The translations under genes and the position numbers were made by a program. Positions 44,846 to 54,241 of a DNA stretch of 64,000 nucleotides are shown here, piece after piece. The notes below the pieces were generated by a model. The model was not told where the DNA came from. It worked only from the letters and a program-made list of their open reading frames with translations, and did not search any database. The DNA is from Klebsiella spallanzanii. GTDB lineage: Bacteria > Pseudomonadota > Gammaproteobacteria > Enterobacterales > Enterobacteriaceae. The stretch covers positions 1 through 64,000 of the forward strand of contig NZ_CABGGS010000003.1 in NCBI RefSeq assembly GCF_902158555.1. Reading direction: 5' to 3'. Each line of letters begins with the position of its first letter. Within the stretch, counting starts at the first letter, position 1.

Positions 44846-45967
44846 TTATTTGTCCTGCGCGGCTCGCGTATTAAGTTCGCTGAGTTCTTCCAGAACCAGG
44901 TCGGGATCTTTCGGTGGAGGCGGTGCTTCGTTGACCCATGCATCGTACAGACGCCAGGAGACGGCCAGCAACACCGGGCCAATAAACAGGCCAATCATAC
45001 CAAACGCCACCAGACCACCGATAACGCCGGACAGGATGAGAATCATCGGCAGGTCTGCGCCCATGCGAATGAGCAGCGGGCGGATAAAGTTATCCATGGT
45101 GCCCACCACGCAGCTCCATACCAGCAGTACGGTGCCCCAGGTGGTATCACCGGTCCAGTACAACCAAATAATTGATGGCACCAGAACCAGCAAAGGCCCC
45201 AGCTGCACCAGGCAGGTGAAGATCATCACTACGGTGAGCAACGCCGCGTAAGGCACGCCGCTGACCGCGAGACCAATACCGCCGAGTACCGCCTGAGCCA
45301 GGGCCGTGACGACCACCCCCAGCGCGACGGCGCGAATCGCCTGACCGGCAAGGATCACCGCAGCATCGCCGCGTTTCGCCGCCAGACGAGTAGCAAAGTG
45401 GCGGAATCCATAGGCCACCTGTTCACCGCGCCAGTACAGCAGGGCGCTAAATAGCAGCATCAGCCCGCAGTAGACCAGCAGCTTGCCGATATGCGCCGCC
45501 TGACCAACAAACCAGGTTGTAGTGGTGCCGAGGTACGGGCGAATTTTGGTCATAATCGCCGTCCCCCCCATTTCCAGCAAATTATGCCAGCCGGTGTACA
45601 GCTTATCGCCAATCAGCGGAACACTGTTCAACCACGCCAGATCCGGCGGGGTAAAGTTGCCGCTGGTGACCACTTTAATAAGCGGCGCGCTGTTATCCAC
45701 CAGGCTGTTGACCAGCAGTGCGATAGGGATGACGAACAGCAAAAAGAGCAGTAGCGTCATGACCAGTACGGCCAGAGAACGTTTGCCAAAAAGCAGGCGC
45801 TGCAGGCGCAATAGTACCGGCCAGGTCGCGATGACCACGGTACCGGCCCAGGCAAATGACAGGATAAATGGCTGCACAACCCACAGGCAGGAAATAATAA
45901 TCAGGGACAAAAACAGCACCGATAGCAGAACTTGCGGTATGTCCCGGGGCTGATTGGGGTTAATCAT
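44846..45967 (-). CDS. ydiK: AI-2E family transporter YdiK
   Basis: A 373-aa membrane protein of the AI-2E exporter/UPF0118 family with about seven to eight hydrophobic helices. It contains the conserved stretch GGLVAFGMIGLFIGPVLLA. Family members export autoinducer-2, or act as Na+(Li+)/H+ antiporters in other bacteria; the substrate of YdiK is unknown. The C-terminus is acidic and cytosolic (PDLVLEELSELNTR). In E. coli a large fadK-aroD-ydiL block separates it from ppsA; here only rprA does. Confidence 0.9.
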   Translation of the reverse strand: MINPNQPRDIPQVLLSVLFLSLIIISCLWVVQPFILSFAWAGTVVIATWPVLLRLQRLLFGKRSLAVLVMTLLLFLLFVIPIALLVNSLVDNSAPLIKVVTSGNFTPPDLAWLNSVPLIGDKLYTGWHNLLEMGGTAIMTKIRPYLGTTTTWFVGQAAHIGKLLVYCGLMLLFSALLYWRGEQVAYGFRHFATRLAAKRGDAAVILAGQAIRAVALGVVVTALAQAVLGGIGLAVSGVPYAALLTVVMIFTCLVQLGPLLVLVPSIIWLYWTGDTTWGTVLLVWSCVVGTMDNFIRPLLIRMGADLPMILILSGVIGGLVAFGMIGLFIGPVLLAVSWRLYDAWVNEAPPPPKDPDLVLEELSELNTRAAQDK

Positions 45968-46170
45968 AGTGAAATTTTACCTTTGCAGTCGCGTCAAAAG
46001 GCTGACGCAGCGTAATTCCATGTACTGATAATAATATCAATAAGTTCGCGCGCCTGATTTTGCGCTTAATTCTGGCGGGCGCATATGAAAAAAATGTGAT
46101 AAAAAGTTGAGTGCACAACGCAAACGTTTAATCACTTACAACACAACATAGTCAGGCAGGGTCGAGCGTC

Positions 46171-49100
46171 ATGATCCCACAGATTTCTCAAGCGCCAGGT
46201 GTCGTTCAACTGGTGCTGAATTTTTTGCAGGTACTGGAGCAACAAGGTTTTACCGGCGATACCGCCACCAGCTACGCCGACAGGCTAACGATGGCGACTG
46301 ATAACAGTGTATATCAACTGTTGCCGGATGCGATTTTATTCCCCCGCTCGACGGCAGACGTCGCTCTGCTGGCGAGACTGGCGGCGGAAGAGCGTTTTAA
46401 AACGCTTATTTTTACCCCGCGCGGCGGCGGCACCGGAACTAATGGCCAGGCGCTGAACGCTGGCATCATTGTCGATATGTCCCGCTATATGAACCGCATT
46501 ATTGAAATCAACCCGGAAGAGGGGTGGGTGCGGGTGGAAGCCGGGGTCATTAAAGACCAGCTCAATCAATTTCTTAAGCCTTATGGTTACTTTTTTGCGC
46601 CGGAGCTGTCGACCAGCAACCGCGCCACGCTCGGCGGGATGATCAACACCGACGCCTCCGGGCAGGGCTCGCTGGTCTACGGTAAAACCTCCGATCATGT
46701 CCTGGGCGTGCGCTCGGTGCTGATTGGCGGCGACATTCTGGATACTCAGCCAATCCCGGTCTCCCTTGCGGAAACGCTCAGTGCTGAACAGTCGGCGATC
46801 GGGCGTATTTATCGTACGGTCTATCAGCGCTGCAAAGCGCAGCGGCAGCTGGTTATCGACAAGTTCCCGAAACTTAACCGTTTCCTGACCGGCTACGATC
46901 TGCGCCACGTCTTTAACGATGAGATGAGCGAATTCGATCTGACCCGCATTTTGACAGGCTCGGAAGGAACGCTGGCATTTATTACCGAAGCGCGGCTGGA
47001 TATTACCCGTCTGCCGAAAGTGCGCCGACTGGTGAATATTAAGTACGATTCTTTTAATTCCGCGCTGCGCAACGCGCCGTTTATGGTTGAAGCGAAGGCG
47101 CTATCGGTCGAAACCGTCGATTCGAAAGTGCTGAATCTGGCGCGGGAAGATATTGTCTGGCATTCGGTCTGCGAGCTTATTACCGACGTGCCGGATAAAG
47201 AGATGTTGGGACTGAACATCGTCGAGTTTGCCGGGGATGATGTCGAGCTGATTGACCGCCAGGTGACGACGTTGTGTCAGCGTCTGGATGAGCTGATGTC
47301 GCGCAACGAAGCGGGCGTTATCGGCTGGCAGGTTTGTCATGAACTGGACGGCGTTGAGCGTATTTACGCGATGCGTAAAAAAGCCGTCGGGCTGCTGGGT
47401 AATGCCAAAGGGGCCGCTAAACCGATACCTTTCGCCGAAGATACCTGCGTGCCGCCGGAACACCTTGCAGACTATATTGTTGAGTTCCGAGCGCTGCTTG
47501 ATGGCCACGGCCTGAGCTACGGTATGTTTGGCCATGTCGATGCCGGGGTGTTGCACGTACGCCCGGCGCTGGACATGTGCGATCCGCAGCAGGAGATGCT
47601 GATGAAACGGATCTCGGATGATGTCGTGGCGTTAACCGCTAAGTACGGCGGCCTGCTATGGGGTGAACACGGCAAAGGTTTCCGCGCCGAATACAGCCCG
47701 GCGTTCTTCGGCGAGGAGCTGTTTGGTGAGTTACGTAAGATTAAAGCTGCGTTTGACCCGGACAACCGCCTGAACCCAGGGAAAATTTGCCCACCGGAAG
47801 GCGTTGATGCGCCAATGATGAAAGTGGACGCGGTTAAACGCGGGACTTTCGACAGGCAGATCCCTATTGCGGTGCGCAGCTCATGGCGTGGCGCGATGGA
47901 GTGCAACGGCAACGGTCTGTGCTTCAACTTTGATGCCAAAAGCCCGATGTGCCCTTCAATGAAAGTCAGCAATCACCGTATTCACTCGCCGAAAGGTCGG
48001 GCCACGCTGGTGCGCGAATGGTTACGCCTGCTGGCGGATCGTGGCATCGATCCTAATCAGTTAGAAAAAGATCTGCCGGAAAAGCGCGCCAGTCTGCGTA
48101 CGCTGGTGGAACGTACTCGTAATAGCTGGCATGCACGCAAAGGGGAGTACGATTTCTCCCATGAGGTCAAGGAGGCAATGTCCGGCTGTCTGGCCTGTAA
48201 AGCCTGTTCGACACAGTGCCCGATTAAAATCGACGTTCCGGAGTTCCGTTCGCGCTTCCTGCAGCTTTACCACAGCCGCTATCTGCGCCCGGTTCGCGAT
48301 CACCTGGTGGCGACGGTTGAATCTTATGCGCCGCTGATGGCGCATGCGCCAAAGACCTTCAACTTTTTTATTAATCAGCCGTGGATACGCAAGCTGTCGG
48401 AAAAGCATATCGGCATGGTTGATTTGCCGCTGCTCTCTACACCATCGCTGAAACAGCAGATGGTCGGTCATCGTTCAGCAAATACCACTCTGGAGCAGTT
48501 GGAAGGACTGAGCGCCGAGCAGAAAGCGAAGATGGTGCTGGTGGTCCAGGATCCGTTTACCAGCTATTACGATGCCCAAGTGGTAGCCGATTTTGTGCGC
48601 CTGGTCGAAAAGGTTGGATACCAACCGGTACTGCTGCCGTTCTCACCAAATGGTAAGGCACAGCACATAAAAGGATTCCTGACGCGATTTGCGCGCACCG
48701 CGCAGAAAACCGCAGATTTCCTCAACCGCGTGGCCCAGCTCGGTATGCCGATGGTGGGTGTCGACCCTGCCCTGGTCCTCTGCTATCGTGATGAATATAA
48801 CCAGGTTTTGGGTGATAAACGCGGTGATTTTCGCGTGATGCTGGTACATGAATGGCTGCCGCAGGCGCTGGCGGAAACCTCTGTGCAGGATAGCGGCGGT
48901 GAGGCGTGGTATCTGTTTGGTCACTGTACTGAGGTGACGGCGCTTCCCGCTTCGACCAAACAATGGGCGGATATCTTCGCGCGTTTTGGCGCTAAGCTGG
49001 AGAACGTCAACGTGGGCTGCTGCGGTATGGCCGGGACCTACGGTCATGAAGTGAAAAATCACGCCAACTCGCTGGCTATCTACGCGCTCTCGTGGCAGCA

Positions 49101-49227
49101 GGCGATGCAGCGCTTACCGCGCAACCGCTGTCTGGTGACCGGCTACTCCTGCCGTAGCCAGGTGAAGCGTATTGAAGGCAGCGGCGTGCGTCATCCGCTG
49201 CAGGCGCTACTGGAGATTATTGGATGA
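46171..49227 (+). CDS. ydiJ: FAD/Fe-S D-2-hydroxyacid dehydrogenase YdiJ
   Basis: A 1018-aa fusion of a GlcD-like FAD dehydrogenase and a GlpC-like iron-sulfur unit. The FAD-binding-4 domain (about 40-270) has PRGGGTGTNGQ; then comes an FAD-oxidase C-terminal domain (to about 550). A 4Fe-4S motif C-x2-C-x2-C-x3-CP begins at Cys673. A C-terminal CCG-type domain carries GHCTEV and NVGCCGMAGTYGH. Homologues oxidise D-2-hydroxyglutarate; this substrate is inferred. Its end overlaps menI by 4 nt. Confidence 0.93.
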   Translation: MIPQISQAPGVVQLVLNFLQVLEQQGFTGDTATSYADRLTMATDNSVYQLLPDAILFPRSTADVALLARLAAEERFKTLIFTPRGGGTGTNGQALNAGIIVDMSRYMNRIIEINPEEGWVRVEAGVIKDQLNQFLKPYGYFFAPELSTSNRATLGGMINTDASGQGSLVYGKTSDHVLGVRSVLIGGDILDTQPIPVSLAETLSAEQSAIGRIYRTVYQRCKAQRQLVIDKFPKLNRFLTGYDLRHVFNDEMSEFDLTRILTGSEGTLAFITEARLDITRLPKVRRLVNIKYDSFNSALRNAPFMVEAKALSVETVDSKVLNLAREDIVWHSVCELITDVPDKEMLGLNIVEFAGDDVELIDRQVTTLCQRLDELMSRNEAGVIGWQVCHELDGVERIYAMRKKAVGLLGNAKGAAKPIPFAEDTCVPPEHLADYIVEFRALLDGHGLSYGMFGHVDAGVLHVRPALDMCDPQQEMLMKRISDDVVALTAKYGGLLWGEHGKGFRAEYSPAFFGEELFGELRKIKAAFDPDNRLNPGKICPPEGVDAPMMKVDAVKRGTFDRQIPIAVRSSWRGAMECNGNGLCFNFDAKSPMCPSMKVSNHRIHSPKGRATLVREWLRLLADRGIDPNQLEKDLPEKRASLRTLVERTRNSWHARKGEYDFSHEVKEAMSGCLACKACSTQCPIKIDVPEFRSRFLQLYHSRYLRPVRDHLVATVESYAPLMAHAPKTFNFFINQPWIRKLSEKHIGMVDLPLLSTPSLKQQMVGHRSANTTLEQLEGLSAEQKAKMVLVVQDPFTSYYDAQVVADFVRLVEKVGYQPVLLPFSPNGKAQHIKGFLTRFARTAQKTADFLNRVAQLGMPMVGVDPALVLCYRDEYNQVLGDKRGDFRVMLVHEWLPQALAETSVQDSGGEAWYLFGHCTEVTALPASTKQWADIFARFGAKLENVNVGCCGMAGTYGHEVKNHANSLAIYALSWQQAMQRLPRNRCLVTGYSCRSQVKRIEGSGVRHPLQALLEIIG

Positions 49228-49634
49228 TTTGGAAACGTCACAGCACGCTGGAACAGCTGAACGCTATGGGTGAGGGTAATATGGTAGGCCTGCTGGATAT
49301 TCAGTTTGAGGCCATTACCGATGACTCGCTCGAGGCAACGATGCCGGTAGACGGTCGCACCCATCAGCCATTTGGGCTACTGCACGGCGGCGCGTCGGTG
49401 GTATTGGCGGAAACGTTAGGCTCGGTGGCGGGCTATTTGTGCAGCGAAGGCGAGCAGAAGGTGGTGGGGCTGGAGGTCAATGCCAATCACATTCGCTCGG
49501 TGCGTAGCGGCAGAGTTCGCGGTGTGTGCCGGGCGCTGCACACTGGCTCTCGTCACCAGGTCTGGCAAATCGAAATTTCTGATGAGCAAGGGCGTCTTTG
49601 CTGTTCGTCACGGCTGACGACAGCGGTGATCTAA
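49224..49634 (+). CDS. menI: 1,4-dihydroxy-2-naphthoyl-CoA thioesterase
   Basis: A 136-aa hotdog-fold thioesterase releasing DHNA from its CoA ester in menaquinone synthesis. The catalytic Glu63 is in HGGASVVLAETLGS. The ATGA overlap with ydiJ implies coupled translation. The pairing of a quinone-pathway enzyme with a dehydrogenase that probably feeds electrons to quinone is conserved in E. coli. Confidence 0.95.
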   Translation: MIWKRHSTLEQLNAMGEGNMVGLLDIQFEAITDDSLEATMPVDGRTHQPFGLLHGGASVVLAETLGSVAGYLCSEGEQKVVGLEVNANHIRSVRSGRVRGVCRALHTGSRHQVWQIEISDEQGRLCCSSRLTTAVI

Positions 49635-49640
49635 ACTGAT

Positions 49641-49665
49641 TAAGGGGGGAATTATCCCCCTTATT
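49641..49665. terminator. menI terminator hairpin
   Basis: TAAGGGGG and CCCCCTTA enclose a short loop between menI and the convergent DUF1508 gene. Confidence 0.75.
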
Positions 49666-49667
49666 CT

Positions 49668-49856
49668 TTACTGCGTCTCATCTTTAATCGTCTCGCTTGG
49701 CCCATTCTTCTGTACTGAGGCAATACCCTTTTTCGCCGCCTCTTTTGATGAATACATTTCACTACTAGCGATAGTTTCGTGGTTATCCGCCTTTAGCACG
49801 AAATACCACGGTTGTGAGACGCTTTTTTCTGATTTTTTAATAACGTAATAACCCAC
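49668..49856 (-). CDS. DUF1508 (YegP-type) protein
   Basis: A 62-aa single-repeat DUF1508/UPF0339 protein with the family pattern WYFVLKADNHETIASSEMY ... KEAAKKGIASVQKN. Many members have two tandem repeats; this one has a single repeat. Function unknown. It lies between menI and the YeaQ/YmgE-type gene, where E. coli has ydiH. Confidence 0.85.
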   Translation of the reverse strand: MGYYVIKKSEKSVSQPWYFVLKADNHETIASSEMYSSKEAAKKGIASVQKNGPSETIKDETQ

Positions 49857-50022
49857 GCTTTACTCCCTCTGTTGATTTAGCCTCGTCATGATCTCTAGAC
49901 CATCATTTCTTCTATGGCAAGTATTTGCATGATAAATATAAATTCACAAATCATTCGCAATATTTATGCTAATATTTTAAGTACCAAAGATTTACAAGGT
50001 AACAAAGAGGACGGAGTTAATC

Positions 50023-50271
50023 ATGGGTATCATTTCATGGATCATTTTTGGTCTTATTGCGGGTATTTTAGCCAAATGGATTATGCCGGGGAAAGACGGC
50101 GGTGGGTTCATCGTTACCGTTATTCTTGGTGTCATCGGTGCAGTCGTTGGGGGATGGATTAGTACCTTCTTCGGCTTTGGCAGAGTGGACGGGTTTAACT
50201 TCGGTAGCTTTGTCGTGGCGGTGATTGGCGCGCTGGTAGTGCTGTTTATTTACCGGAAAATTAAGAGCTAA
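50023..50271 (+). CDS. GlsB/YeaQ/YmgE-family stress membrane protein
   Basis: An 82-aa inner membrane protein with three hydrophobic helices and Gly-rich turns (LIAGILAKWIMPGKDGGGF, GVIGAVVGGW). The family (transglycosylase-associated by its old name) is often induced in stationary phase or osmotic stress. Paralogues exist in enterobacteria, so no gene symbol is given. A GAGGACGGAG site precedes the ATG. Confidence 0.88.
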   Translation: MGIISWIIFGLIAGILAKWIMPGKDGGGFIVTVILGVIGAVVGGWISTFFGFGRVDGFNFGSFVVAVIGALVVLFIYRKIKS

Positions 50272-50306
50272 TCCTTCCTGCACACGACCTGAGTCATAAA
50301 ACGAAG

Positions 50307-50336
50307 AGGCTGCCGCTATTGTCGGCAGCCTTTTTA
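50307..50336 (+). terminator. Terminator of the YeaQ/YmgE-type gene
   Basis: A 9-bp stem AGGCTGCCG / CGGCAGCCT with a CTATTGT loop and T5. Confidence 0.9.
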
Positions 50337-50399
50337 ATCACCTCAAATAACCCGAACGGGCTAATTCAGTATATCTAAACCCATCATGAAGCTATGGGC

Positions 50400-50717
50400 T
50401 TAGAGGCCAGGCATATCAGGTACCGGTACGACTTCAACGTGAACTTCATAATGTTTTGCCTGGCTTGCGGGAATAAGTGGGGTCAGTTTGTTTATCGTTT
50501 CGACCGGGTTATCCGTCGCTACGGTGGCGGAGAAAATGACCGGCTTTTTCGGTGGCATCGGTGAGAACGGCATTGGTCCGTGATTTTGCATCAGTTCAAA
50601 GGGGGGATGGCCGGTATTATCGACCGTCGGGGTCGGTGCCTCGGTTTTATCTGCGGCAAACGCGCTGGCGGCTGTAATCGAAACAATTGCGAATAGTGTA
50701 ATGATAGCTTTTTTCAT
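50400..50717 (-). CDS. Small exported Pro-rich protein of unknown function
   Basis: A 105-aa protein with a clean Sec signal peptide (MKKAIITLFAIVSITAASAFA, cleavage about residue 21). The mature N-terminal half is rich in Pro and Met (HGPMPFSPMPPKKP). The C-terminal half (VIFSATVATDNPVETINKLTPLI) looks like a small alpha/beta unit. The Met/His-containing stretch could bind metal, which is speculation. I do not recognise the family. It has a good AGGTAAC ribosome site and no operon partner. Confidence 0.75.
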   Translation of the reverse strand: MKKAIITLFAIVSITAASAFAADKTEAPTPTVDNTGHPPFELMQNHGPMPFSPMPPKKPVIFSATVATDNPVETINKLTPLIPASQAKHYEVHVEVVPVPDMPGL

Positions 50718-50955
50718 TTTTGTTACCTCGTGAGTTTGTGAATAAAAGCTTAAAGGCTACGCTTTTAGCAAACAATCCCACGGCGGGTGAATCCTATGAA
50801 TCTCCTTATTTCATAACGAATGTGAAGGCCTGGCCAATGATGGCAAGGCTCATGGATTTTGTAGGGGGAGAAGTTAATCGAGCAAAATGCTTATAATTAA
50901 CAATACGGCCATACACATCGACATTACATCTGTTTCTATATCCATAATTCAGTAC

Positions 50956-51082
50956 GATACCCTTCATACTTCAAGTTGCTTGTGCGTTGGCTTTCCTCGC
51001 TCACCCCAGTCACTTACCAGAGTAAGCTCCTGGGGATTCACTGCGTCGCCGCCTTCCTGCAACTCGAATTATTTTGGGTATA
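50956..51082. repeat. ERIC element 3 (127 bp)
   Basis: Exactly 127 bp ending GGGTATA, with the canonical ERIC core: GCTCACCCCAGTCACTTAC and AGTAAGCTCCTGGGGATTCA match the published ERIC primer sequences. It is the best-conserved copy in the window. Confidence 0.96.
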
Positions 51083-51542
51083 CACATGTTCCTGATAAGT
51101 CGGCGTTGCGACATTGCATTCAAAGATGAAGAAAATTTAGCAGCGTATTCTACATGAGCCAGCCTGCAGCGAATAAATCTTTATTTCTGTGAAATGACAA
51201 TACTTATAATGAAAACGAATAAAATTTATTACATGAATGTATTTGTCTGAAGGTGAGGACAAATCGTTCATTTCTCTCACTCAGGGGGGCCGAGTGGACT
51301 AACCTGCTGATTTGACTCGCCATGGTAATCTGCTGAACGGTACTTTTTCTATTTCAAAAATCGGTATTTTCGATACATCTTTTCCATTGCGCCTGACCCA
51401 TCACTTCCGCTGTAAATAACTTATTATTTTTCAATCTATTAAAACAAAAAATGATGTGCTGAAAAGGCAGCATGCAGGGTCTATGCTTATAAAAAGCGCA
51501 AAAAAAGAGCCTGATAGGGGAATACCCCTTCTCTGGATGGGT

Positions 51543-51563
51543 TGAAGTGATAATCATTATCAC
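51543..51563 (+). promoter_or_regulatory. Fur box of the suf operon
   Basis: GTGATAATCATTATCAC (51547-51563) is a perfect 17-bp palindrome matching the Fur core and lies about 50 bp before sufA. In E. coli Fur, IscR and OxyR all act at this promoter; only the Fur site is clear to me here. Confidence 0.88.
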
Positions 51564-51610
51564 TAACATAGCGGGTATGCCCTGATGGCGTCAACCTATG
51601 AGGTAGAGCG

Positions 51611-51988
51611 ATGGACTTACAAGCAGGAACTTTTAATCCCGACGATTTTAGCTGGCGCGGGCTGGAGATGACCCCGGCCGCCGCCGCCCATATTTGCGAT
51701 CTGGTCCGCAAGCAACCTGAGATGCAGGGATTGCGTCTTGGCGTCAAAACCAGCGGCTGCGCCGGTTTTGGTTACGTCCTCGAATTGATCGCCGAACCAG
51801 CGAAAGACGACCTGTTGTTTGAGCGTGACGGTGCGAAGCTGTGGGCGCCGTTGCAGGCTATGCCGTTTATCGATGGCACCGAGCTTGATTACGTTCGCGA
51901 AGGCCTAAATCAGATCTTTAAATTCCATAACCCAAAAGCCCAGCACGAATGCGGCTGCGGTGAAAGTTTTGGCGTTCAGGCGGAGTAA
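51611..51988 (+). CDS. sufA: Fe-S cluster A-type carrier SufA
   Basis: A 125-aa A-type carrier that takes clusters from SufBCD to target proteins. The three ligand cysteines are present at the expected positions: Cys50 (SGCAGFGY), Cys114 and Cys116 (ECGCGESF). Slightly longer than E. coli (122) at the C-terminus. First gene of sufABCDSE. Confidence 0.96.
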   Translation: MDLQAGTFNPDDFSWRGLEMTPAAAAHICDLVRKQPEMQGLRLGVKTSGCAGFGYVLELIAEPAKDDLLFERDGAKLWAPLQAMPFIDGTELDYVREGLNQIFKFHNPKAQHECGCGESFGVQAE

Positions 51989-51990
51989 CT

Positions 51991-53478
51991 ATGTCTCGTA
52001 ATACTGAAGCAACTGACGATGTCAAAACCTGGAGCGGCGGGCCACTCAACTATAAAGAAGGCTTTTTCACCCAGCTACAGACCGATGAGCTGGCGAAAGG
52101 CATAAATGAAGAGGTGGTTCGGGCGATTTCTGCACGCCGCAATGAACCTGAATGGATGCTGGAGTTTCGTCTCAATGCGTTTAAGGCCTGGCAGGCAATG
52201 GAAGAGCCGCACTGGCTAAAAGCGCATTACGATAAACTAAATTATCAGGATTACAGCTATTACTCAGCGCCATCCTGCGGCAACTGCGATGACACCTGCG
52301 CATCTGAACCCGGGGCTCAGCAACAAACCGGTCCCAGCGCATTTCTGACCAATGAAGTGGAAGAGGCGTTTAACCTGCTCGGCGTGCCGGTACGTGAAGG
52401 GCGAGAAGTGGCCGTCGACGCCATTTTTGACTCGGTTTCCGTGGCGACCACCTATCGCGAAAAGCTGGCGGAGCAGGGGATTATTTTCTGTTCGTTCGGT
52501 GAGGCGATCCACGATCACCCTGAGCTGGTGAAAAAGTATCTCGGCACCGTGGTGCCAGGCAATGATAATTTCTTTGCCGCCCTCAACGCGGCGGTCGCTT
52601 CCGATGGCACCTTTATCTATGTGCCGAAAGGCGTGCGCTGCCCGATGGAACTGTCGACCTATTTCCGCATTAACGCCGAAAAAACCGGGCAGTTTGAGCG
52701 TACGATTCTGGTCGCCGACGAAGGCAGCTACGTCAGCTATATAGAGGGATGCTCTGCACCGGTACGCGATAGCTACCAGCTTCACGCGGCGGTGGTTGAG
52801 GTGATTATTCATAAAAACGCCGAAGTGAAATACTCCACGGTGCAAAACTGGTTCCCCGGCGACAACAACACTGGCGGGATCCTTAACTTCGTCACCAAGC
52901 GTGCCTTGTGCGAAGGCGAAAACAGCAAAATGTCCTGGACCCAGTCGGAAACCGGCTCGGCGATCACCTGGAAGTACCCGAGCTGCATTCTGCGCGGTGA
53001 CAACTCCATCGGTGAATTCTTCTCGGTAGCGCTGACCAGCGGTCACCAGCAAGCGGATACCGGCACCAAAATGATCCATATCGGCAAAAACACGCGTTCG
53101 ACGATTATCTCGAAGGGGATTTCCGCCGGTCATAGTCAGAATAGTTATCGCGGCCTGGTGAAAATCATGCCGACGGCGACCAACGCGCGCAACTTTACCC
53201 AATGCGACTCCATGCTGATTGGTCCGGATAGCGGGGCGCATACTTTCCCGTATGTGGAATGTCGCAACAACAGCGCTCAGTTAGAGCATGAAGCCACCAC
53301 GTCGCGTATTGGTGAAGACCAGCTGTTCTACTGTCTACAGCGCGGGATCAGCGAAGACGATGCGATTTCAATGATCGTCAATGGTTTCTGTAAGGACGTC
53401 TTCTCAGAGCTACCGCTGGAATTTGCCGTTGAAGCGCAGAAATTGCTGGCGATTAGTCTTGAACACAGCGTCGGCTGA
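51991..53478 (+). CDS. sufB: Fe-S assembly scaffold SufB
   Basis: A 495-aa scaffold subunit of the SufBC2D complex, with a right-handed parallel beta-helix core and a C-terminal helical region that binds SufC. An N-terminal Cys-rich segment ([16 protein letters not shown]) and the later cluster-related Cys in RNFTQCDSM are present. It starts 2 bp after the sufA stop. Confidence 0.97.
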   Translation: MSRNTEATDDVKTWSGGPLNYKEGFFTQLQTDELAKGINEEVVRAISARRNEPEWMLEFRLNAFKAWQAMEEPHWLKAHYDKLNYQDYSYYSAPSCGNCDDTCASEPGAQQQTGPSAFLTNEVEEAFNLLGVPVREGREVAVDAIFDSVSVATTYREKLAEQGIIFCSFGEAIHDHPELVKKYLGTVVPGNDNFFAALNAAVASDGTFIYVPKGVRCPMELSTYFRINAEKTGQFERTILVADEGSYVSYIEGCSAPVRDSYQLHAAVVEVIIHKNAEVKYSTVQNWFPGDNNTGGILNFVTKRALCEGENSKMSWTQSETGSAITWKYPSCILRGDNSIGEFFSVALTSGHQQADTGTKMIHIGKNTRSTIISKGISAGHSQNSYRGLVKIMPTATNARNFTQCDSMLIGPDSGAHTFPYVECRNNSAQLEHEATTSRIGEDQLFYCLQRGISEDDAISMIVNGFCKDVFSELPLEFAVEAQKLLAISLEHSVG

Positions 53479-53494
53479 TAACAAAGGAAATAAG

Positions 53495-54241
53495 ATGTTA
53501 AGTATTAAAAATTTGCAGGTCGCCGTTGAAGATAAAGAGATCCTGCGCGGACTGAATCTGGACGTTCGCCCTGGCGAAGTGCATGCCATTATGGGCCCGA
53601 ACGGTTCCGGTAAAAGTACGCTCTCGGCGACCCTCGCTGGACGTGAAGACTATGAAGTCACTGGTGGCAGAGTGGAGTTTAAAGGCAAAGATCTGCTGGA
53701 GCTTGCTCCTGAAGATCGCGCGGGCGAAGGCATCTTCATGGCCTTTCAGTATCCGGTGGAAATTCCCGGCGTCAGTAATCAATTCTTCCTGCAAACCGCG
53801 CTTAACGCCGTACGCAGCTATCGCGGGCAGGAGCAGCTTGATCGTTTTGACTTCCAGGATCTGATGGAAGACAAAATTAAGCTGCTGAAGATGCCGGAAG
53901 ATCTGCTGACCCGCTCGGTTAACGTCGGCTTCTCCGGCGGCGAGAAAAAGCGCAACGATATCCTGCAAATGGCGGTGCTGGAACCTGAACTGTGCATTCT
54001 GGATGAGTCTGACTCCGGGCTGGACATTGATGCCCTGAAGATTGTTTCCGACGGCGTTAACTCCCTGCGCGACGGCAAGCGTTCGTTCATTATCGTCACC
54101 CACTATCAGCGCATTCTCGACTATATCAAACCTGATTACGTCCACGTGCTGTACCAGGGACGGATTGTGAAATCCGGCGATTTTACTCTGGTCAAACAAC
54201 TGGAGGAGCAGGGCTATGGCTGGCTTACCGAACAGCAGTAA
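53495..54241 (+). CDS. sufC: Fe-S assembly ATPase SufC
   Basis: A 248-aa soluble ABC ATPase. Walker A GPNGSGKS (34-41), signature FSGGEKKRNDI, Walker B LCILDESDSGLD and VTHYQR are intact. It drives conformational change in SufBD. ATG 53495 was chosen (MLSIKNLQVAVEDK, AAAGGAAA upstream); its 3' end overlaps sufD by 26 nt. Confidence 0.97.
   Translation: MLSIKNLQVAVEDKEILRGLNLDVRPGEVHAIMGPNGSGKSTLSATLAGREDYEVTGGRVEFKGKDLLELAPEDRAGEGIFMAFQYPVEIPGVSNQFFLQTALNAVRSYRGQEQLDRFDFQDLMEDKIKLLKMPEDLLTRSVNVGFSGGEKKRNDILQMAVLEPELCILDESDSGLDIDALKIVSDGVNSLRDGKRSFIIVTHYQRILDYIKPDYVHVLYQGRIVKSGDFTLVKQLEEQGYGWLTEQQ

Larger units (their letters stand above)
50718..51610. other. Long AT-rich gap before the suf operon
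   Basis: About 890 bp without a supportable gene. It contains the third ERIC element (50956-51082), a small inverted repeat AGGGG-AATA-CCCCT near 51517-51530, and the Fur box of sufA (51543-51563). The part between 51090 and 51500 is AT-rich with many stops; an IS or sRNA there is possible but not visible to me. Confidence 0.6.

Noticed and set aside
52264-53241. 325-aa minus-strand frame inside sufB
   Set aside because: Antisense shadow; the Arg/His-rich composition is typical of reversed GC-rich coding DNA.
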